DNA from: Anaerolineales bacterium
GTDB taxonomy: Bacteria; Chloroflexota; Anaerolineae; Anaerolineales; VGOW01
Direction of reading: 5' to 3'
Assembly (NCBI GenBank): GCA_919901875.1
Contig: CAKKQG010000150.1
Location: 1 to 5,843 of the forward strand
DNA length: 5,843 nt
Under the pieces are notes generated by a model. That model was not told the origin of the DNA. It ran no database searches and saw nothing but the letters and a program-made list of their open reading frames with translations. Both the position numbers and the translations under genes were made by a program. Shown here piece after piece: positions 1 through 3,773 of this stretch (position 1 is its first letter; each line of letters opens with the position of its first letter).

Positions 1-26
1 CGGCGTTGATTGAAGGTCGCAAATAG
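1..26 (+). CDS. Possible 3' end of an upstream gene (C-terminal residues only)
   Basis: Reading from base 3, the codons give a short tail Ala-Leu-Ile-Glu-Gly-Arg-Lys followed by TAG at 24-26. A tail of this kind would suit the C-terminus of a gene that starts before the window. The other two forward frames meet TGA within the first 15 bases. The stop codon lies in the first unit of the heptad array, as it does for the acyl-AMP ligase gene at 1840. Only seven codons are visible, so coding status cannot be proven and no function can be assigned. Confidence 0.25.
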
Positions 27-157
27 CGTATCGCAAATAGCGTATCGCGTATTGCGTATCGCGTATTGCGTATCGTCTATCGTACGTCACGTATCACGCA
101 TCACGTATCACGCGATAGGCTATCCGCCATCTGCCATCTGCTATTCGCCATTTGCCA
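19..157. repeat. Degenerate heptanucleotide repeat array (about 20 units in one phase)
   Basis: Starting at base 19, successive 7-bp units stay in register to about base 157. There are three blocks. The first is mainly GCGTATC/GCGTATT with two GCAAATA units (19-74). After a transition unit, the second is ACGTATC/ACGCATC (89-109). The third is CCGCCAT, CTGCCAT, CTGCTAT, TCGCCAT (about 117-151). Read on the other strand, the third block gives ATGGCGG, ATGGCAG and ATAGCAG, the units found downstream of the next gene. The array fills the whole gap before the acyl-AMP ligase gene, and I see no clear promoter inside it. It resembles in style the short tandem heptanucleotide repeats (STRR) described in filamentous cyanobacteria, but the units here are more diverged and homology is not implied. 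Confidence 0.9.
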
Positions 158-1840
158 ATGCCCACTCTCGCCCACCTCCTCCAATCCTCTTACGAACAAG
201 TTCCAGATCGCATTTCGATCACCCTTCAACATTCCAAGCAAGCCGATCAACCGATCACTTATAGCGATCTGATTCGCGGCGGTATGGGCTATGCCCAAGC
301 ATTTCACGAAGCGAAGATCGACGCTGGCGATGTCGTGGTCTTGATCCTTCAACACGGCGACTCACTGCTCTATGCGTTTTACGGATCGATCCTCTACGGC
401 GCGATCCCGTCCATCATGCCGTTCCTCACCGAGAAGCTCGCCCCCGAAAAATATCGCCATGATCTCGCCGCGCTCATCGCCGTCACCAAACCATCGGCGA
501 TAGTGACCTACCCGGAATTTTTAGAGGAAGTGAAAGCGGCAGTGGCGGCGTCACCGCAGAATCCGCTGCGGGCGATCTTGGTCAGCGATCAGATCAAGCC
601 GATGGACGCTGTAGATTTTAAATTCGCCAAAGGTTTAGAGCGCTCGCCCGACGACATTGTGCTGCTTCAACATTCGTCCGGCACCACCGGCTTGCAAAAA
701 GGCGTCGCGCTTTCGCATCGCGCCGTGTTGAATCAACTTCAAAGTTATTCCGAATCGATTCGCCTCAAGGACGATGACGTGATCGTCAGTTGGCTGCCGC
801 TTTATCATGACATGGGTCTCATCGCCGGTTTTGTTATGCCGATCATGAAGCGCATCCATCTCGTCCTCATGTCGCCCTTCGATTGGGTGCGCGCGCCCGC
901 CAAATTGATGCAAGCCGTTTCAAAATATCGCGGCACGCTTTCATGGTTGCCCAACTTTGCCTACAACTTTTGCGCGCTGAGGACTCGTGAGCGCGATCTC
1001 GAAGGTGTTGATCTGTCGTCGTGGCGCGCGGTGATCAATTGCTCCGAGCCGACTCGCTACGAAAGCCATCAAGCCTTTCTCAAAAAATTTTCTCAATATA
1101 AATTGAAGCCCGAAGCGTTGGCGACGTGTTACGCCATGGCAGAAAACGTTTTTGCCGTGACTCAAGCCGGGATCGAATCCGCCGTCACCGTTGATCCGAT
1201 TGACCGACTCGCTTTGCAAAGCGAAGGCATTGCCCGTCCGCTGGCGGCTGCCGACACTACGGTGAACATGCTCTCCAATGGTCGCCCGATTTCAAATTGC
1301 AAAGTGAAGATCGTTGACGAAGCACGTAACGATTTACCGGAACGGCGGCTCGGTGAGGTAGCGTTGCAAAGCGACTTTATGCTTACGGGTTACTATCATC
1401 GTGACGATCTTACGCAAACAGTTTTTCATAACGGCTGGTATCTCACCGGCGATCTCGGTTATATGGCAAATGGCGAGTTATACGTCACTGGACGCAAAAA
1501 AGATTTGATCATCGTCGGCGGCAAGAACGTGTATCCGCAAGATATAGAGGAGATCGCCAGCAGTGTGGAGGGCGTGCATTCGGGGCGGGTTGTGGCGTTT
1601 GGAATCTTCAATGACAAAGAAGGCACAGAAGATGTGGTGATGGTGGTTGAAGCAGATACCGAAGATGAAGATGAGCGCAATCGCATCGCCGACGACGTGC
1701 GCCAAAAAGTGACTCGCACTTCGGATGTTGCGCTTCGTAATGTGCAAGTCGTTGACGCCAAATGGGTATTGAAAACGAGCAGTGGCAAAACATCGCGCGC
1801 GGCTAATCGGGATAAGTATGTGAAAGAGTTTGGGGAATAG
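158..1840 (+). CDS. Fatty acyl-AMP ligase-like adenylating enzyme (ANL superfamily)
   Basis: A 560-aa cytoplasmic enzyme expected to activate a carboxylic (probably fatty) acid with ATP to an acyl-adenylate. In this family the acyl group is then passed to an acyl carrier protein or similar thiol. All core motifs are present: the ATP-binding loop SSGTTGLQKG (about 173-182), SWLPLYHDMGLI (about 211-222), the NCSEPTR region (about 296-301), the A5 motif YAMAEN (about 326-331), LTGDLGY (about 429-435), the hinge GRKKDLII (about 445-452) followed by GKNVYPQDIEE, and the C-terminal catalytic lysine in TSSGKTSR (Lys544). About 45 residues between A5 and the NGRPI strand match the insertion that separates FAALs from acyl-CoA synthetases. 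YPQDIE and the YHDMGLI stretch also favour a FAAL. The start is ATG 158; TTG 152 is a weaker alternative inside the last repeat unit, and an in-frame TAG at 116-118 limits extension. There is no Shine-Dalgarno site. No carrier protein, PKS or NRPS gene is visible, so the product is unknown. Confidence 0.87.
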   Translation: MPTLAHLLQSSYEQVPDRISITLQHSKQADQPITYSDLIRGGMGYAQAFHEAKIDAGDVVVLILQHGDSLLYAFYGSILYGAIPSIMPFLTEKLAPEKYRHDLAALIAVTKPSAIVTYPEFLEEVKAAVAASPQNPLRAILVSDQIKPMDAVDFKFAKGLERSPDDIVLLQHSSGTTGLQKGVALSHRAVLNQLQSYSESIRLKDDDVIVSWLPLYHDMGLIAGFVMPIMKRIHLVLMSPFDWVRAPAKLMQAVSKYRGTLSWLPNFAYNFCALRTRERDLEGVDLSSWRAVINCSEPTRYESHQAFLKKFSQYKLKPEALATCYAMAENVFAVTQAGIESAVTVDPIDRLALQSEGIARPLAAADTTVNMLSNGRPISNCKVKIVDEARNDLPERRLGEVALQSDFMLTGYYHRDDLTQTVFHNGWYLTGDLGYMANGELYVTGRKKDLIIVGGKNVYPQDIEEIASSVEGVHSGRVVAFGIFNDKEGTEDVVMVVEADTEDEDERNRIADDVRQKVTRTSDVALRNVQVVDAKWVLKTSSGKTSRAANRDKYVKEFGE

Positions 1841-1903
1841 CGGATGGCGGATAGTGGATGGCAGATAGCGGATAGCAGATAGCGGATAGCGGATAGCAGA
1901 TGG
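1837..1903. repeat. Second heptanucleotide array, consensus ATAGCRG
   Basis: Nine consecutive in-phase 7-bp units run from 1837 to 1899: ATAGCGG, ATGGCGG, ATAGTGG, ATGGCAG, ATAGCGG, ATAGCAG, ATAGCGG, ATAGCGG and ATAGCAG. A partial tenth follows. The first unit contains the TAG stop codon of the preceding gene (1838-1840). Because the unit usually contains TAG and seven is not a multiple of three, the array closes all three forward frames within a few units. The same units occur in inverted orientation just upstream of the gene (about 117-151). After 1907 the sequence flips orientation (CTGCTAT, then TTGTTATT). Confidence 0.92.
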
Positions 1904-1914
1904 TCACCTGCTAT
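1893..1914. other. Stem-loop at the distal edge of the second heptad array
   Basis: ATAGCAG (1893-1899) pairs perfectly with CTGCTAT (1908-1914) across an 8-base loop, giving a 7-bp stem followed by TTGTTATT. It could form at the 3' end of the acyl-AMP ligase transcript and act as a weak terminator or 3' stabiliser. The stem is short and not GC-rich, and the U-run is interrupted. The stem also comes directly from a repeat unit meeting its inverted copy, so it may be only a by-product of the repeat. Confidence 0.35.
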
Positions 1915-1941
1915 TTGTTATTCAGCGACGCATAATGGTTG

Positions 1942-1947
1942 TAAAAT
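1942..1947 (+). promoter_or_regulatory. Possible -10 element (TAAAAT) of the nucleotidyltransferase operon
   Basis: TAAAAT lies six bases upstream of the GTG start at 1954. It is identical to the -10 hexamer of the better promoter at 2710-2738. Transcription would begin at or next to the GTG, giving a leaderless mRNA, which fits the absence of a Shine-Dalgarno site. No convincing -35 exists at the usual distance (TTATTC at 1918-1923 is poor), so this is a tentative call. Confidence 0.3.
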
Positions 1948-1953
1948 AGTGTT

Positions 1954-2394
1954 GTGAACCTTAGCCCTGACCTCAAAGATTTTATCCGAGCGATGAACAA
2001 CAATGGCGTAAAGTATCTCGTCGTTGGCGGTTATGCCGTGTCGTTTCATGGACATCCGCGCTATACGAAAGATTTGGATGTTTGGGTAGGGATGGAGCGC
2101 GACAACGCCAAACGCATGATGAAGGCCTTAGATGAGTTTGGGTTTAAGTCAGCTGATCTGTCGGAAGACGATTTTGTGAAGCCCGATCATATTATCCAGT
2201 TAGGTTATCCCCCGAATCGAATTGACATGATCACCGAATTACTCGGCGTAGATTTTGAGAGTTGTTATGCCGCGCGCGCGCAAACAATTGTGGACGACAT
2301 TGAAGTGAGTCTGATTGACGCGGAAAATTTGAAGAAGAACAAGAAAGCCACAGCCCGCCCACAAGATTTAGCTGATGCTGATAATTTAGAATAG
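1954..2394 (+). CDS. Small nucleotidyltransferase-fold protein (AbiEii / DUF6036-like), probable toxin-antitoxin-type component
   Basis: A 146-aa protein with the hallmarks of a minimal nucleotidyltransferase: VVGGYAVSFHGH (about 23-34) carrying the Gly-Gly turn, then RYTKDLDVWV (36-45) with the paired acidic residues Asp40 and Asp42. A third candidate metal ligand is Asp91 in RIDMITE. The C-terminal motif NKKATARPQDLADADNL (about 129-145) corresponds to the NK-x-A-x-GRPKDL-x-D pattern common in this group. Such proteins transfer a nucleotide to a protein or RNA target, and many sit in toxin-antitoxin or abortive-infection pairs; the target here is unknown. The start is GTG 1954. An in-frame TAA at 1942-1944 rules out extension, and the ATG at 1993 would remove a conserved-looking N-terminal helix. 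The next gene begins six bases after the stop, implying co-transcription. Whether this protein is the toxic or the neutralising partner cannot be read from the sequence. Confidence 0.8.
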   Translation: MNLSPDLKDFIRAMNNNGVKYLVVGGYAVSFHGHPRYTKDLDVWVGMERDNAKRMMKALDEFGFKSADLSEDDFVKPDHIIQLGYPPNRIDMITELLGVDFESCYAARAQTIVDDIEVSLIDAENLKKNKKATARPQDLADADNLE

Positions 2395-2400
2395 TGATGT

Positions 2401-2640
2401 ATGAAACCGCAACGTAAGATCGCTCCAGTAGTCGCCAAATATAAATTAGGCGAACAGCCAAAAGATGTTGTGTATTGGCTCTCGCAACCGCCCGAAGCGC
2501 GTTGGGGCGCAACCGAAGAGATACGCCGCGAGTATCATGGCTGGCAAGAAGGCAAAGAGCCGCGCATCGAAAAAGTGATTACGATTCTAAAACGCACAAA
2601 GCAGGGCGATGTCATCGTGCGCGTTCTAAAACCCGCGTAG
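2401..2640 (+). CDS. Small conserved hypothetical protein paired with the nucleotidyltransferase
   Basis: A 79-aa basic, soluble protein without signal peptide or membrane segment. The distinctive core is YWLSQPPEARWGATEEI followed by RREYHGW (about residues 25-48). I recognise this pattern from memory as one seen in short proteins encoded beside nucleotidyltransferases in Chloroflexota, cyanobacteria and other phyla, but I cannot confirm it here. The N-terminus (KPQRKIAPVVAKYKLGEQP) is basic and probably extended; the core is probably helical. It starts six bases after the nucleotidyltransferase stop, with no separate promoter, so the two should be made together. A role as cognate antitoxin or partner is inference from pairing and size. 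The last codons (Lys-Pro-Ala-stop) lie inside a terminator hairpin, so the C-terminal tail may be specific to this locus. No catalytic motif is visible. Confidence 0.75.
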   Translation: MKPQRKIAPVVAKYKLGEQPKDVVYWLSQPPEARWGATEEIRREYHGWQEGKEPRIEKVITILKRTKQGDVIVRVLKPA

Positions 2641-2649
2641 GCGGGTTTT
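2628..2649 (+). terminator. Rho-independent terminator with the stop codon in its loop
   Basis: AAAACCCGC (2628-2636) pairs perfectly with GCGGGTTTT (2641-2649), giving a 9-bp stem with a 4-base loop GTAG. The TAG of the loop is the stop codon of the 79-aa gene. The T-run is short (four T, then GCTTTG). It closes the nucleotidyltransferase operon. Confidence 0.85.
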
Positions 2650-2709
2650 GCTTTGTGTTGCGGCGATTTCAATCGCTTGAACCACTTTGCGACAACCCTA
2701 AAATCATCG

Positions 2710-2738
2710 TTGACGCTCTCCCCGCTTCACGCTAAAAT
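2710..2738 (+). promoter_or_regulatory. Sigma-70-type promoter of the small membrane protein gene
   Basis: The -35 TTGACG (2710-2715) and -10 TAAAAT (2733-2738) are separated by exactly 17 bases, each one mismatch from the consensus hexamer. Predicted transcription start is near 2745, leaving a leader of about 78 nt before the ATG at 2823. This is the best promoter in the window and lies cleanly in the 182-bp gap between two genes. Confidence 0.75.
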
Positions 2739-2746
2739 TTGCCTAC

Positions 2747-2777
2747 GTTCCCGCCACAGTTCAACTGCGACGGGAAC
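2747..2777 (+). promoter_or_regulatory. 5'-leader stem-loop at the predicted mRNA start
   Basis: GTTCCCG (2747-2753) pairs with CGGGAAC (2771-2777). After a 3x3 internal loop, CAGT (2757-2760) pairs with ACTG (2764-2767) around the triloop TCA. The structure would begin about two bases after the predicted transcription start. A hairpin at the very 5' end often protects an mRNA from degradation; it could also be a binding site. It is too small and too far from the Shine-Dalgarno site to be a recognisable riboswitch. The segment between it and the ribosome site is AT-rich and unstructured. Confidence 0.55.
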
Positions 2778-2805
2778 AAGATACGTTCTCATTTTAAAAA
2801 TTAAG

Positions 2806-2813
2806 AAAGAGGT
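2806..2813 (+). promoter_or_regulatory. Ribosome binding site for the 68-aa membrane protein
   Basis: AAAGAGGT, with GAGGT complementary to the 16S rRNA 3' end, ends nine bases before ATG 2823. It is the only clear Shine-Dalgarno sequence in the window, and it fixes this start. Confidence 0.8.
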
Positions 2814-2822
2814 TACTTAATC

Positions 2823-3029
2823 ATGTCAACTCAAGTTCGGCGAACTATCGTGTGGGTCTTGTCTATTGTGCTGGGTGTTGCCGCCTCTGGCGGGATTATC
2901 TTTGGATTGTTCCAAACGACGCTGGAAAAATATCTGATGCTCAATGCCGTCCTGCTCGCGGTCTCATTCATCGCGCTGTTTTGGATCTGGCTCGATTACG
3001 TTTTCAGCACCGAGATGCTGCCGAAATAG
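2823..3029 (+). CDS. Small two-helix membrane protein of unknown function
   Basis: A 68-aa integral membrane protein. Two hydrophobic segments can be seen, at about residues 8-30 (IVWVLSIVLGVAASGGII onward) and 39-60 (LMLNAVLLAVSFIALFWIW), joined by a short loop with Thr, Glu and Lys. The N-terminus carries Arg6-Arg7, and the tail ends in a charged Glu-Met-Leu-Pro-Lys stretch. By the positive-inside rule the N-terminus is probably cytoplasmic, and with two helices the C-terminus as well. I do not recognise a named family. The gene is monocistronic with its own near-consensus promoter, leader hairpin, Shine-Dalgarno site and strong terminator, which suggests steady, possibly high expression. 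It could be a small subunit or stabiliser of a larger membrane complex, but no partner gene lies nearby. Confidence 0.8.
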   Translation: MSTQVRRTIVWVLSIVLGVAASGGIIFGLFQTTLEKYLMLNAVLLAVSFIALFWIWLDYVFSTEMLPK

Positions 3030-3037
3030 CACCCCAC

Positions 3038-3073
3038 AGACCGACGCGGTTTCCAAAACCGCGTCGGTCTTTT
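3038..3073 (+). terminator. Strong rho-independent terminator between convergent genes
   Basis: A perfect 15-bp stem (3038-3052 with 3056-3070) has a GC-rich core and a 3-base loop CCA, followed by TTT. It ends the 68-aa membrane protein transcript. The minus-strand gene's stop codon (3072-3074) overlaps the end of the T-run. The minus-strand read-out has no U-run after the stem, so termination from that side would be weaker, though the hairpin still forms. Confidence 0.92.
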
Positions 3074-3722
3074 AGTTCCACAACTTCACCCAACTAAACC
3101 GCACGCGCTGGTTCGCCGCCGACGCCCGCGCAACGATCCCCGCCTCCCCACCGGTGATTGGCACGCGCATCAGCACTTCGTCGTTAATACGAATTAACCC
3201 TTCGCCCTTCGCCACATCCAAGCGCACACGATTCGATTCGTTGCCCAGCAAAATGTTGGGCCACTCTTGCTGCGGCATCCACACTTTTCCCTCTTTTTCA
3301 AACACCTCCACGTAGCCATTACCATTGATCAGCACTGCGCTGTAATGAGCCGCATCGCGATAGTTAAAGAGGATGCCGTAGAACGCGCCCAATTCTCCAT
3401 TCGCTTGTGCCGCCGCCGCTTCGATGGTGAACTGCGAAGAGGCTTCCACGCTTGTGACCGCGCCCCCGTAGTCGCCCTTTTGTTTCAAGCCGATTACCAA
3501 GCCGCCGCTCCCGAAAAAAATCTCATCGCCAAATGTTTGCCACCGCGCGCGCGAATCGAATCGATCTTCCCACTTCAACGATCCCACTGGTTTCGGATCG
3601 CCCGCGCCAAGTGCAACCACCATCACCATCGCCGCGATCACCAGAATCAAAATTACAAAACTCCACCACGCCAACCCCCACAACCATTTTAGAATTTGTT
3701 CATTTGGATTTCCGATTTTCAT
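3072..3722 (-). CDS. Membrane-anchored LamG/concanavalin-like surface protein
   Basis: A 216-aa protein with a short cytoplasmic N-terminus, one transmembrane helix (about residues 17-40, WWSFVILILVIAAMVMVV) and an extracytoplasmic domain of about 170 residues. The domain follows the beta-sandwich pattern of LamG/DUF1080-type proteins: WEDRFDS near its start, the YGILFNYRDAAHYSAVLINGN stretch (about 115-135), the VFEKEGKVW strand, and a C-terminal RINDEVLMRVP strand followed by GGEAGIVARA. Domains of this kind usually bind glycans or act as adhesive or structural modules. No glycosidase active site is apparent. The start is ATG at 3720-3722, the first ATG after an in-frame TGA at 3735-3737, with no Shine-Dalgarno site. 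It is transcribed divergently from the polysaccharide deacetylase 51 bp away and convergently with the small membrane protein. A joint role in the envelope is plausible but inferred. Confidence 0.78.
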   Translation of the reverse strand: MKIGNPNEQILKWLWGLAWWSFVILILVIAAMVMVVALGAGDPKPVGSLKWEDRFDSRARWQTFGDEIFFGSGGLVIGLKQKGDYGGAVTSVEASSQFTIEAAAAQANGELGAFYGILFNYRDAAHYSAVLINGNGYVEVFEKEGKVWMPQQEWPNILLGNESNRVRLDVAKGEGLIRINDEVLMRVPITGGEAGIVARASAANQRVRFSWVKLWN

Positions 3723-3758
3723 TTGTTCATTGTCTCATTGTTCATTGTTTCATTGTTT
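3718..3758. repeat. CATTG direct-repeat tract in a divergent intergenic region
   Basis: CATTT or CATTG starts at 3720, 3728, 3736, 3743 and 3751, so the spacing is 8, 8, 7 and 8 bases, mostly as TTCATTG or TCTCATTG. The tract fills most of the 51-bp gap between the divergent genes and covers the start codon of the minus-strand gene. It also contains the predicted -35 element of the plus-strand gene. It is distinct from the heptad arrays but shows similar near-7-bp periodicity. Confidence 0.8.
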
Positions 3759-3766
3759 GGTATCCT
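3738..3766 (+). promoter_or_regulatory. Promoter of the polysaccharide deacetylase gene, probably leaderless
   Basis: TTGTTC (3738-3743), a 17-base spacer and TATCCT (3761-3766) form a plausible sigma-70-type promoter. The ATG at 3774 lies seven bases after the -10 element, so transcription should start on or just before the A of the ATG. That fits the absence of any Shine-Dalgarno sequence. The -35 lies within the CATTG repeats. Confidence 0.55.
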
Positions 3767-3773
3767 TGCGCCC

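Noticed and set aside
19..157. Heptad array as a CRISPR array
   Set aside because: There are no unique spacers between repeats; units are 7 bp, directly contiguous and degenerate, and no cas gene is present.
10..264. An 84-codon forward frame across the left heptad array
   Set aside because: Its first half is a translation of the heptads, which lack stop codons in this direction, and its second half overlaps the acyl-AMP ligase gene in another frame. No ribosome site or domain.
1837..1903. Inverted heptad arrays as terminal repeats of a transposon
   Set aside because: No transposase gene, no target-site duplication and no precise ends; the units are short and degenerate and the 5' array contains other unit families as well.
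2231..2512. Minus-strand frame spanning the nucleotidyltransferase/79-aa junction
   Set aside because: It overlaps two plus-strand genes with coherent motifs and crosses their intergenic boundary; no domain or ribosome site.
2663..2676. Small hairpin GCGAT-TTCA-ATCGC after the operon terminator
   Set aside because: A 5-bp stem is expected by chance, no T-run follows, and it lies between two better-supported elements.
3267..3692. A 141-codon plus-strand frame antisense to the LamG-like gene
   Set aside because: Low-complexity, His/Arg-rich translation with no domain. The minus-strand frame has a coherent transmembrane helix and beta-sandwich pattern.
3696..3773. Longer N-terminus for the deacetylase starting at TTG 3696
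   Set aside because: It would place 26 extra residues translated from the CATTG repeats before a normal lipoprotein signal, overlap the opposite gene's start and sit upstream of the predicted promoter.
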